Below are positions 44,315 to 52,883 of a DNA stretch of 64,000 bases, one piece after another. The translations under genes were made by a program, and so were the position numbers. Origin of the DNA: JACCTU01 sp963700495 (lineage in GTDB: Bacteria > Actinomycetota > Thermoleophilia > Gaiellales > Gaiellaceae); the NCBI GenBank assembly GCA_963700495.1, contig CAVOXT010000003.1:372001-436000 (forward strand), given 5' to 3'. Within the stretch, counting starts at the first letter, position 1; every line of letters begins with the position of its first letter. Under the pieces are notes generated by a model, which had not been told where the DNA came from, did no database searches, and saw only the letters and a list, made by a program, of their open reading frames with translations.

Positions 44315-45791
44315 GAACCCGCTGCTCGAAGGGCTCGAGCTTCGCCGCACGCCCGACCCGTGCGCGCTCGTCATCTTCGGCGCGTCCGGCGACCTGACGA
44401 AGCGGAAGCTCTTCCCGGCGCTCTACGCCCTCGCCTACCGGCACATGCTGCCGGAGCGCTTCGCCGTCCTCGGCAGCGCGCGCAGCCCGATGAGCACCGA
44501 GGAGTTCCGCCGGGCGATGGAGGAGGCCGTCCGGGAGCACGCGCGGGTCGAGTTCAAGCAGGAGGCCTGGGACGAGCTTGCGGCCGCGACGCACTACGTG
44601 CCGACCGAGTTCGAGGACGAGCACGGTGAGAACCGCATCGCGGACAGGCTCACCGAGATCGACGAGGAGTACGGGACGGAGGGCAATCGCGTCTACTACC
44701 TCGCCGTCCCCCCGATCGCGATCGAGATGCTCGTGCGGGAGATCGGCGAGCGCCGCTCGAGCGACGGCTGGGCGAGGCTGATCGTCGAGAAGCCGTTCGG
44801 CCGCGACCTCGCCTCGGCGCGCCGTCTCAACCACGAGATCCTGCGCCACTTCCACGAGAACGAGGTCTTCCGGATCGACCACTACCTCGGCAAAGAGACG
44901 GTCCAGAACATGCTCGCGCTGCGCTTCGCGAACGGGATCTTCGAGCCGCTGTGGTCGCGCCAGTACGTCGACCACGTGCAGATCACGGTCGCGGAGTCGA
45001 TCGGGATCGAGGGTCGCGCCGCGTTCTACGAGCAGGCCGGCGCAACACGCGACGTCTTCCAGAACCATCTTCTGCAGCTCGTCGCGCTCACCGCGATGGA
45101 GCCGCCGATCGACTTCGACGCGGACGCGATCCGGAACGAGAAGTCGAAGGTGCTGCGCGCGACCGAGGTCGACGCCGTCGTCCGCGGACAGTACGGACGC
45201 GGCCACATCGAGGGAGCGCCGGTGCCGGCGTACCGCGAGGAGGACGGTGTCGATCCCGACTCGCTCACCGAGACGTTCGTCGCGGCGAAGCTCCGCGTGG
45301 ACACGTGGCGCTGGGCGGACACGCCCTTCTACGTTCGGACCGGCAAGCGGCTCGCCCGCCGCGAGACGACGATCGCGATCCAGTTCAAGCGCGTGCCGCA
45401 GTCGCTGTTCGCCCATGCCGACGGGCTGCGCCCGAACGTGCTCGCCGTCCACGTTCAGCCCGACGAGGGCGTGTCGCTCGGGATCGGCGCCAAGGTGCCC
45501 GGCCAGGGGATGACCGTTCGGACGGTGAACATGGACTTCCTGTACGGCGGCGCGTTCCGGGCCGGCCTCCCCGAGGCTTACGAGCGGCTGATCCTCGACT
45601 CGATGCGCGGCGACCCGACGCTGTTCACGCGCGCGGACGAGATCGAGGAGCAGTGGCGGCTCGTCGACTCGATGCACGAGCGCTGGGCGGGCCAGATCCC
45701 CGACTTCCCGAGCTACGACGCGGGCACCTGGGGGCCTGAGGGGGCGGACGAGTTGGTTCATCGGGACGGCCGCTCGTGGAGGCGCCATTGA
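44298..45791 (+). CDS. zwf: Glucose-6-phosphate dehydrogenase
   Basis: 497 residues if started at CTG 44298. Cofactor motif IFGASGDLTKRKLFPALYAL, substrate motif RIDHYLGKETVQNML and EKPFGRD are diagnostic. No ATG, GTG or TTG occurs in frame between the region overlapping gnd and the cofactor motif; the CTG follows GGAGG (44290-44294) at short distance, so it is either a real CTG start or a miscalled GTG. OpcA, encoded next, assembles this enzyme in actinobacteria. Confidence 0.94.
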   Translation: MTQVAENPLLEGLELRRTPDPCALVIFGASGDLTKRKLFPALYALAYRHMLPERFAVLGSARSPMSTEEFRRAMEEAVREHARVEFKQEAWDELAAATHYVPTEFEDEHGENRIADRLTEIDEEYGTEGNRVYYLAVPPIAIEMLVREIGERRSSDGWARLIVEKPFGRDLASARRLNHEILRHFHENEVFRIDHYLGKETVQNMLALRFANGIFEPLWSRQYVDHVQITVAESIGIEGRAAFYEQAGATRDVFQNHLLQLVALTAMEPPIDFDADAIRNEKSKVLRATEVDAVVRGQYGRGHIEGAPVPAYREEDGVDPDSLTETFVAAKLRVDTWRWADTPFYVRTGKRLARRETTIAIQFKRVPQSLFAHADGLRPNVLAVHVQPDEGVSLGIGAKVPGQGMTVRTVNMDFLYGGAFRAGLPEAYERLILDSMRGDPTLFTRADEIEEQWRLVDSMHERWAGQIPDFPSYDAGTWGPEGADELVHRDGRSWRRH

Positions 45792-46639
45792 GCACGACGC
45801 ATCAGGAGGAGTGGACGGGGCGCGACGTCACCGTCGCGCAGATCGAGCACGAGCTCTCGCAGTTGCGGCACGACGCGATGGACCTGCGCACGAGCGTGAT
45901 GACGCACCTCGCCTGGGCGCCGCCGGATTGGCAGGACGCCGCACGCGAGACGCTTGCCGGGATGGCCGAGCGCCACCCTTCGCGCACGATCCTGCTCTTC
46001 CCGCAGCACGGCGCGCGCGACGCCCTCGACGCTGAGCTCTCGATGGAGTGCTACACGCTGCCCGAGCTCGAGCGCCACGTCTGCTCGGAGGTGATCGAGC
46101 TCCGTCTCCACGGCGATCGGGCGAGAGCGCCGGCGAGCGTGGTGCTGCCGCTCGTCCTGCCCGACCTGCCGGTGTTCCTCCGCTGGCGCGGCGAGCCGCC
46201 GTTCGGCGAGTCGGCCTTCGAGCAGCTGGTCGACGTCGTCGACCGGCTCGTCGTGGACTCCCGCGAGTGGCCGGGCGCGCCGGAGTGCAATCGCCGGCTT
46301 GTCCCGTACTTCGAGCGCGTCGCGATCTCCGACATCGTCTGGAGCCGCACGCTGCGGTGGCGCCGCACGATCGCGCAGCGGTGGCCGATCTCTCCGAACG
46401 AGCTCCACGTCGTCGGCCCAGCGGCCGAGGCGTCGCTGCTCGCCGGCTGGCTTCGCTCGCGGCTCGGGCGCGACGTGGCGCTGCGCGTCGACCCGGCCGA
46501 TCAGATCGAGCTGCTGGAGCTCGACGGTCACGAGATCAAGGCACGGGAGGATCGAATGACGGCGAGCGACTTGCTCTCACGCGAGCTCGACCGCTTCTCG
46601 AGGGACGCCGTCTACGAGGCGGCCGTCGCCGCTTCCTAG
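45788..46639 (+). CDS. opcA: OpcA, glucose-6-phosphate dehydrogenase assembly protein
   Basis: 283 residues from TTG 45788, which overlaps the zwf stop (ATTGA) and has GTGGAGG 7 bp upstream; a GTG at 45776 is the alternative. OpcA features: ERHPSRTILLFPQ, SEVIELRLHGDRARAPASVV, LPDLPVFLRWRGEPPFG and FERVAISDIVWSRTLRWRR. It is required for assembly or activity of G6PDH in cyanobacteria and actinobacteria. Last gene of the operon. Confidence 0.93.
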   Translation: MSTTHQEEWTGRDVTVAQIEHELSQLRHDAMDLRTSVMTHLAWAPPDWQDAARETLAGMAERHPSRTILLFPQHGARDALDAELSMECYTLPELERHVCSEVIELRLHGDRARAPASVVLPLVLPDLPVFLRWRGEPPFGESAFEQLVDVVDRLVVDSREWPGAPECNRRLVPYFERVAISDIVWSRTLRWRRTIAQRWPISPNELHVVGPAAEASLLAGWLRSRLGRDVALRVDPADQIELLELDGHEIKAREDRMTASDLLSRELDRFSRDAVYEAAVAAS

Positions 46640-46641
46640 GC

Positions 46642-48624
46642 TTACTTCTTCTTCGGCTTCGCGACGGTGAACGTCGGCTTGCTCATGACGATCCGCGTTG
46701 GATCCGACCAGCTCATGTACTGCGCGTCGGTCGGGAGGCTGAAGCTCACGCCCCGGACCCGGTACCACCAGGTGCCCGGCTTGAGCGGAAGCACGGCGGA
46801 CGTCGCAAAGGTGAGAAGTCCCGCAGCGATGCCCTTGCCCTCCCAGTTCGCCTCGACGGGCCTGAAGGGCGCGCGCGTCTTGCTCCACTGCAGATGGTAG
46901 GCGTCGGCGCCGAGTGCGGGCGTCCAGGCCACGAGGGGAGAGCCGTAGAACTTCGTCGCGGCGCTCGTCGCGGAGGTCAGCCTGCCCTTCGGGGAGAGCC
47001 CGGATGCGAACGGTGTGCCGGAGGCGACGAGGGACGGCTCACTGCTCTTGCCGAAGCGCATCACCCGCCCGTGAGCGCAGGCCTCCTGGGGAAGCTCGAG
47101 GTCCTGGTAGCGGATGTTCCCGCTCGCGCGCGAGACCTGCTCGAGCATCGAGTGCGCCGATCCGAGCGCGCCGCCGAGCGTGAAGGTATTGCCGTTGATC
47201 GTCGTGATCGTCGCGACTTCCTTGGTGGCGCCGATCCCGATCTGGATCACGTCGCCGACGGCGAACCCGACGGAGTTCAGGACGTCGATTGTGGTCGCGC
47301 CCGACGAGGAGCCGTTCGCGAGCGTGGTCGCGGCGGCCGCCGAGGACGTTGCGCCCACCGGGACGACGGTCCAGTAGTAGCCGCCCTCCGGCCAGCCGGT
47401 GTCCCACAGCTCGATCGGTGCTCCAAAGTCGCCGGTGACGGTCAGGAACGTGACGGTGCCCGCGGTGGGAGTCGTGGGCGTGGACCCCGAGCCGGAGGCA
47501 GGCGGTGTGCTCGCCCCTGCCGGGAGCGCGGTCGTCGGCGTTGCCTTCGCAAGCGACTCGGTCGGCGTGAGCTGCTCGTCGTCGTAGGTGAACGTGGCGT
47601 CCTGGTCCCCGTCCGCCCCGTAGGCGCCGCGCATCGTGGTGATCGCCTCGCTCGAATCAGGCAGGCCGAGCGGCCCAAACGGACGCGGCGTGTAGGCAGG
47701 GCTGCCGACGACCGAGCCGACGAAGACGGGGTTGATGCAGTCGCGGTCGGTGAACACGTAGACGCGGAAGAGCTCCGCCTCGACACCGTCGATCGTCTGG
47801 TTGCCGGCGAAGAGGAACGCCGGCATCAGCCGGTGCCCGGGATCGGAGGACAGGCCGGTCCCGGAGACGTCGGAGAGCGTGCCGACCAGGTGAAGTGGGC
47901 CGGTCGCGAACGGCGGGTTCTTCGTCTCGTAGACGGGGCTCCACGGCCCGAACGACGCGGCAGGCGGGCCGTTGGCCCCCCCGGAAGCGGCGGCCAACGG
48001 GCTGATGCCCAGGCGGGAGGCCCGAATGCGCCAGCGCACGTTCGAGATCCAGGGGTCGCTCTGATGGAACGTGTAGAACTCGCGCTCGTCGAGGACGTTG
48101 GTGCGCGAGAAGATGTGCCTGTTCGCGTCGATCAGCCAGACTTCGTAGCCGCTCGCCCCTTCGATCGGCGTCCAGCGGAGCAGGCCGGCCTTCGTCGCGA
48201 GCGGCCGCGGCACCGACTCCTGGCGCATGTTGAAGCCGAACGGCTTGCTCCACGCTGTGACCCCGCTCCGCATCACGGCGCGGGCGCGCGCGTAGAGCGA
48301 GTAGGGGGAGCCGCTGATCCAGGGAAGCGTCATCATCACCGAGGCCACGGGCGACTTCAGATCACGGTCGGCGAAGACGATCCCGTTCTCGCGGAAGACG
48401 TTGCTCGTCGAGAGCTCGAACTCGTACTTGACGGCGCCCTTGACTGGAGTCCAGGCGAACGAGGGTGTTCGCGCAAACTCGTGCCGGAGAGGCTCGTCCG
48501 CCCGGAAGATGAAGCCGCGCAGCGCGGTCGGAGGGGCGGTGGCGGAGGCGCTCGAGGAGGCGTTCGCGGTCGTCGCGAGGACGAGCGTCGCGAGCAGCGC
48601 GAGGAGAAGGCGGGCCGGCACCAT
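46642..48624 (-). CDS. Large secreted protein with fibronectin III-like repeats
   Basis: 660 residues. Signal peptide ARLLLALLATLVLATTANA. At least four Fn3-like beta-sandwich repeats, each with a Trp-containing first strand: PSFAWTPVKGAVKYEFELS, GLLRWTPIEGASGYEVWLI, and near the C-terminus PLVAWTPALGADAYHLQWS with WWYRVRGVS. A low-complexity Pro/Thr/Ser linker lies near 395-415. The end is basic (TVAKPKKK). No catalytic site recognised; probably a surface or matrix protein. Converges on opcA with a 2 bp gap. Confidence 0.82.
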   Translation of the reverse strand: MVPARLLLALLATLVLATTANASSSASATAPPTALRGFIFRADEPLRHEFARTPSFAWTPVKGAVKYEFELSTSNVFRENGIVFADRDLKSPVASVMMTLPWISGSPYSLYARARAVMRSGVTAWSKPFGFNMRQESVPRPLATKAGLLRWTPIEGASGYEVWLIDANRHIFSRTNVLDEREFYTFHQSDPWISNVRWRIRASRLGISPLAAASGGANGPPAASFGPWSPVYETKNPPFATGPLHLVGTLSDVSGTGLSSDPGHRLMPAFLFAGNQTIDGVEAELFRVYVFTDRDCINPVFVGSVVGSPAYTPRPFGPLGLPDSSEAITTMRGAYGADGDQDATFTYDDEQLTPTESLAKATPTTALPAGASTPPASGSGSTPTTPTAGTVTFLTVTGDFGAPIELWDTGWPEGGYYWTVVPVGATSSAAAATTLANGSSSGATTIDVLNSVGFAVGDVIQIGIGATKEVATITTINGNTFTLGGALGSAHSMLEQVSRASGNIRYQDLELPQEACAHGRVMRFGKSSEPSLVASGTPFASGLSPKGRLTSATSAATKFYGSPLVAWTPALGADAYHLQWSKTRAPFRPVEANWEGKGIAAGLLTFATSAVLPLKPGTWWYRVRGVSFSLPTDAQYMSWSDPTRIVMSKPTFTVAKPKKK

Positions 48625-48644
48625 CCTTCCGTCTTCGGCAGTTT

Positions 48645-49778
48645 CTAAGCCGAGGCTGTCCCTCGTTCGAGGGACGCCGCCACTGCGAGCACGAGCGCGT
48701 CGTCACCCGGCCTCCCCACGATCTGGAGTGACGCCGGCAGGCCGTCCTCGGCCGGGCCGCAGGGCAGCGCGAGCGCGGGCCAGCCGACGCAGTTGAAGGG
48801 GTACGTCAGGCTGATCCCCCGCTCCCGGATCGTCAGCTCCTCGACGTCCGCCGGCGGGGCGACCATCGGCACCGTCGGGGCGAGCACGACGTCGACGTCC
48901 GCGGTGGCCTCGAGATAGGCCTCCTTGAGCTCCTCGCGCCGGCGAGCTGCCCCCGCTGCGTCCGCGTCGTCGACCTTGAGGCAGCGCTCGACCTTCGTCC
49001 GGACGTTGTCGCCGTAGGCGTCGGCGTGCTCGGCGAACAGCTCACGATGGACGTCGGCCACCTCACGCATGAACTGGGTGTAGGTCGCCTCGACCCCGGG
49101 CAGCTCCAGTGGCCGCCGATCCGGGAAGCGTGCAACGGCCTCCTCGACGCGCGCCCGCACGAGCGGGTCGGCGTGCTCCGTCCAGACGACTCCGACGCGG
49201 ACCTCCTCGAGCGACTCGATCCGGCGAGGCTCGAACCCGGGCGCGAGCACGCGCATCACGGCCTCGCATTCCTCGACCGTGCGTGCCATCGGTCCCGCGT
49301 GGTCGAACGAGGCGGCGAGCGGGAAGCAGGCGTCCAGCGAGACGAGGCCCCAGGTCGGCTTGAACCCGACCACGCCGCACCAGGCCGCCGGGATCCGGAT
49401 CGAGCCGCCGGAGTCGGTGCCGAGCGCAACGTCGGCGAGCCCGGCGGCGAGCGCTGCGGCGCTCCCGCCGCTCGAGCCGCCCGCGAGCCGGCCGGGCGCG
49501 CGCGGGTTCGGCACCGTGCCGTAGTGCGGGTTCTGGGACGAGATCCCGTAGGCGAACTCGTGCAGGTTCGTCTTGCCGACGTTCACGTAGCCGGCCTCCT
49601 CTAGCAGCGAGACCGCGGCTGCGGTTCGGGTGGGGACGTGCTCGGCGAAGAGGATCGAGCCGTAGGTCGTCGTCAGGCCCTCGGTGTCGAAGAGATCCTT
49701 GACGGCCAGGCGAACGCCCTCCGGCGGGGCCTCCGGTTGCGCGAGGAAGATCCCGTCCGGCTCGCTCGTGCGGCGTAC
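48645..49778 (-). CDS. Amidase-signature family protein (start codon altered)
   Basis: About 377 residues. Ser-Ser-Lys amidase: catalytic Lys in LAVKDLFDTEG, glycine/serine motif AGGSSGGSAAALAAG and nucleophile region LGTDSGGSIRIPAAWCG. It resembles GatA but is short and stands alone, so general amidase is safer. The N-terminal 64 codons run upstream to a GTA at 49776-49778, immediately after the previous gene's stop, where a GTG start would be expected; no other usable start precedes the catalytic lysine. Either a base error or a lost start. Confidence 0.85.
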   Translation of the reverse strand, partial: VRRTSEPDGIFLAQPEAPPEGVRLAVKDLFDTEGLTTTYGSILFAEHVPTRTAAAVSLLEEAGYVNVGKTNLHEFAYGISSQNPHYGTVPNPRAPGRLAGGSSGGSAAALAAGLADVALGTDSGGSIRIPAAWCGVVGFKPTWGLVSLDACFPLAASFDHAGPMARTVEECEAVMRVLAPGFEPRRIESLEEVRVGVVWTEHADPLVRARVEEAVARFPDRRPLELPGVEATYTQFMREVADVHRELFAEHADAYGDNVRTKVERCLKVDDADAAGAARRREELKEAYLEATADVDVVLAPTVPMVAPPADVEELTIRERGISLTYPFNCVGWPALALPCGPAEDGLPASLQIVGRPGDDALVLAVAASLERGTASA

Positions 49779-49779
49779 G

Positions 49780-51367
49780 CTACTTCGTCAGAACGAGCTT
49801 GCGGGTGAAGGTGGCGCCACGAGTGCCCTCCGCGGAGAGGCTCGTCAGGCGGAGGACGCCGTTCGCGGCGAGCGAGCGAATCATCGTCTTCGGCAGGTTG
49901 AGGCGAAGGTCGTTGTTACCGGCGCGCAGCTTGCGCACTCCGAGCACGGTGCCGCCGATCTGCACCTCGAGCTGGCCGTCGCCGCTCGAGAAGACGACGA
50001 GCCGGAGCAGGTGCTTCTTCTTCGAGACGCGGAGCTTCTCCGGGCCGTAGAGCGCGATCGACGGCGACTCCTCTGCATCGGGTGTCTGCACGGTCGGGCC
50101 GGTGTACGAGCCGTCCGGGGGCGGCGTCGCAGTGGCGATCCGGGTCTTGTCGACGCTCGAGCGTGGGGCTCACCGTGAACAGCGCGGCGTCCGCGGTCGT
50201 GGAGGGGTTCGGAAGCGAGAGGTAGCCGGTCTTGTCCGTTGCCTTGCAGGTGTCCCACGGGATGCTCAGCGAGGCCGACGAACCCGAGACCGCGAGCGGA
50301 ATCGGCGTGCTCGTTGCCGCGTCGAGGTAGAAGTACGGCCTCGCGCCGAGCCCGGCCGGAAGGGCGACGTTGATCGTGAGCGTGGCCGCGTAGCACTGAC
50401 CCGTTGCGCCCGCGTCGCGCGTGAACGTGAGATAGCGCGCTGCGAGGTGGTTGACGGCGACGTCCTTCGCAGGAAGCGCGCCCGCGGCCGCGCCGGTGGC
50501 GAGGCTCGCGTAGACCTGGGGCAGCACACCTTTCAGTCCGGCCGCCGAGTAGGCGCCGCTCATGTTGGCCACGGTGAAGTCGGTGAAGACATCCGAGAAG
50601 CCGGCGCCCTTCGCCAGCATCGTCTGGACGAGCAGGTCGACGCCGGTCAGAGAGGGGTTGTTGAGCGACTTGCCCGTCTGGAACAGATCGTTGACCGTTC
50701 CCGACCCGTACCGCTCGGACAGGTATTCGTAGAAGTTCCAGCGCGAGTAGCCGCTCACGTCGTAGCCGTTCGTCCCGCAGGCGGTCCCGACGCAGGTCAG
50801 CGACATGTCAGGGCTGCCGAGCGTCGCGGCGAGCGGCAGGATCCCCCCGATGCCGAGGTCGATGTTGAGCGGGAAGTTGAGGAAGCGGAACCCTGCCCAC
50901 TCCGCTGATCCCTCCAGCACGTACGCGTCCATGTTGCCCCAGATTCCGAACTGAACGAGGTGGAAGAGCTCGTGCATCGCGGTGTCCTTCGTGCCCGTCG
51001 AGTCGTCGTCGATCCAGATGTAGCCGGACGACTGGGAGTTGGACGGGTTGTCCTGGAACGCCGCCCCGAGCGCGCCGTACGGCGAGAGGTCGGTGATGTA
51101 GACGTCGATCCTCCCGTCACCGTCGTCGAGCGGAAGCGGATAGCCCCAGGCGCCGAGCGCGCTGTACGCGGTCTCGAAGGTCGCCGCGAGGTCGCCGGCG
51201 CCCTGGTGCTGAACCGGCGTGCCGGTAAGGGGCGCGCCGTCGTAGTGCATCTGGAAGTGGGCCGTCGTGAGCGTCTCGGGCAGCACCAGCCGCGCCGCCT
51301 GCGCAGGCGAAGACAGGACCGCGCAGAGAGCGGTCGCGAGCAGGCTGAGGCACGTCAGGCGGCGCAT
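49780..51367 (-). CDS. Secreted zinc metallopeptidase (one apparent frameshift)
   Basis: Expected product 528 residues. Signal peptide LTCLSLLATALCAVLSSPAQA. Zinc motif HELFH in DTAMHELFHLVQFG (about residue 130), with GSAEWAGF downstream as a likely third ligand, in the arrangement of M6/MXAN_6640-like peptidases. An Asp/Gly calcium-site-like stretch DDGDGRIDVYITD precedes it. The C-terminal beta domain is out of frame from about 50155 (GACGCTC); removing one base continues VDKTRIATATPPPDGSY to the TAG at 49780. Locus length fits one insertion. Confidence 0.83.
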
Positions 51368-51496
51368 CCCTTCTGGGATCGACGGAACCGTGCAAACCTT
51401 GAGCAAGGGCCGCGTCACTCGAGGGAGTCGGCTGCCAATCGCACCGCGCCCTTTCTGAGCAGCTCCTGGCAAGGAGAACAGCCAGTTGCGCGCGGA

Positions 51497-51589
51497 GCCG
51501 GGCTTTGCCCGGCGGGAGCGCACGAGACGCCGAGCAGCGAGAGCGCAGTAGGAGGGGGCTCACGGGGGAACCACGGGTTCCCCCGTGTT
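51497..51589. repeat. REP-like palindrome pair, copy 2
   Basis: GCCGGGC TTT GCCCGGC at 51497-51513 (perfect) and CACGGGGGAACC / GGTTCCCCCGTG at 51563-51589 (perfect 12-bp arms, loop ACG). Both modules match those near 31.6 kb but in reversed order. The second hairpin directly follows the last gene of the cox operon and may end its transcript. Nothing coding was seen in 51368-51588. Confidence 0.65.
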
Positions 51590-51708
51590 CAGTCGAGGGC
51601 GAGGTAGAGCAGCGCGACCGCGACCGAGCCCGCGAAGAGCACGAGGAAGAGCGCGAAGAGGCCCCAGCCGATCAGGAGGGCTCTGCGCTCGGCCTCGCGG
51701 TCGCTCAC
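51589..51708 (-). CDS. 39-residue single-pass membrane peptide at the end of the cox operon
   Basis: From GTG 51708, which overlaps the ctaB stop (GTGA), to a TGA at 51589. Charged N-terminus SDREAERRAL, one membrane helix (LFALFLVLFAGSVAVALLYLAL), no C-terminal tail. The 4-bp overlap and clean helix argue it is translated. Small helices often accompany cytochrome oxidases (CcoS/CcoQ-like or subunit IV-like), but I see no recognisable family. Confidence 0.65.
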   Translation of the reverse strand: MSDREAERRALLIGWGLFALFLVLFAGSVAVALLYLALD

Positions 51709-52883
51709 GCGATGAGGGGGTCGACGGCCATTGCGACGAAGAGCAGCGCGAGGTACGCGAGCGAGTAGTGGAAGAGCAGGGCGGCGCGGGCCGGAACGAG
51801 CTCCGCGCGCAGGCGCCAGGCGAGCCAGAGGAAGGCGCCGCCGAGCACCAGCGCTGCGGCAAGGTACGGCACGCCGAGCATCCCGGACGCGAACGGCACG
51901 AGCGTGACCGCGATCAGCACGAGCGTGTAGAGGACGATCTGCCGCGCGGTCTCTCGCTCGCCGCGCACGACAGGGAGCATCGGCACACCGGCCGCCTGGT
52001 AGTCGCGCTTGATCAAGAGCGCCAGGGCCCAGAAGTGCGGAGGCGTCCAGAAGAAGACGATCGCGAACAGCGCGAGGGCGGGGAGCGTCAGGTTGCCGGT
52101 CGCGGCCGCCCAGCCGACGAGCGGGGGCACGGCTCCGGCGGCGCCGCCGATCACGATGTTCTGCGGCGTCGTGCGCTTGAGCCAGCGGGTGTAGACGAGC
52201 ACGTAGAAGAGGTTCCCGACGAGCGCGAGCACCGCGGTCAGCACGTTCGTGAAGGTGCCGAGCAGGACGAACGAGAGCGCCGAGAGCGCGAGGCCGAACT
52301 CGAGCGCGCGCTCGGGTGCGACACGGCCGGTCGCGACGGGGCGAGAGCGCGTGCGCTCGCCCATCAGCCGGTCGATGTCGCGGTCGAGCACGTGGTTGAG
52401 CGCGCTCGCGCCGCCGCAGGCCAGCGCGAGGCCGACGAGCATCGCCGCGAGCTCGGCGAGCGGGGGCACGCCCTCCGCGCCGACGAACATCCCGCAGGCG
52501 CCCGTCAGCAGGAGCAGCGACATGATCCGGGGCTTCGTGAGCGTCACGTAGTCGCGCCACGATCCGGCGGCGACGTGTTCGCCCCGGAAGAGCTGCGCGG
52601 TCGTCACGGCGATCACGACCAGCGCGACCGCGGCCGCGGCGATGTGGACGGCGCCGGCCCACCACGTTCCGATCGCGAGCAGGAACGAGCCGAGCGCAGC
52701 GGCCGTCCAGGGCAGGAGATCGCGGTGCGCAGTCCAGGCCGCGATGACCAGCGCAACGAGCGGCGGCAGTGCGACGATCGCGAGCGCGCGGTGAACGACG
52801 CCGAGCGAGCCACTCGCGACGGTCGCGGCGGCTGCCGCGGTCGCCAGCAGTCCGCAGAGGCGGAGCCAGGGTCCCGGCGTCAC
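51705..52883 (-). CDS. ctaB: Protoheme IX farnesyltransferase with extra N-terminal membrane domain
   Basis: 392 residues from GTG 52883, which overlaps the coxA stop. Residues about 115-392 are a UbiA-fold heme O synthase: YVTLTKPRIMSLLL, NHVLDRDIDRLMGERTRSRP (the Asp-rich site), LVYTRWLKRTTPQNIVIGGA and WTPPHFWALALLIKRDY. The N-terminal 110 residues add about four membrane helices (HRALAIVALPPLVALVIAAW, LLPWTAAALGSFLLAIGTWW) reminiscent of half a CtaA/Cox15 protein. Heme O made here feeds the oxidase encoded upstream. Confidence 0.92.
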   Translation of the reverse strand: MTPGPWLRLCGLLATAAAAATVASGSLGVVHRALAIVALPPLVALVIAAWTAHRDLLPWTAAALGSFLLAIGTWWAGAVHIAAAAVALVVIAVTTAQLFRGEHVAAGSWRDYVTLTKPRIMSLLLLTGACGMFVGAEGVPPLAELAAMLVGLALACGGASALNHVLDRDIDRLMGERTRSRPVATGRVAPERALEFGLALSALSFVLLGTFTNVLTAVLALVGNLFYVLVYTRWLKRTTPQNIVIGGAAGAVPPLVGWAAATGNLTLPALALFAIVFFWTPPHFWALALLIKRDYQAAGVPMLPVVRGERETARQIVLYTLVLIAVTLVPFASGMLGVPYLAAALVLGGAFLWLAWRLRAELVPARAALLFHYSLAYLALLFVAMAVDPLIA

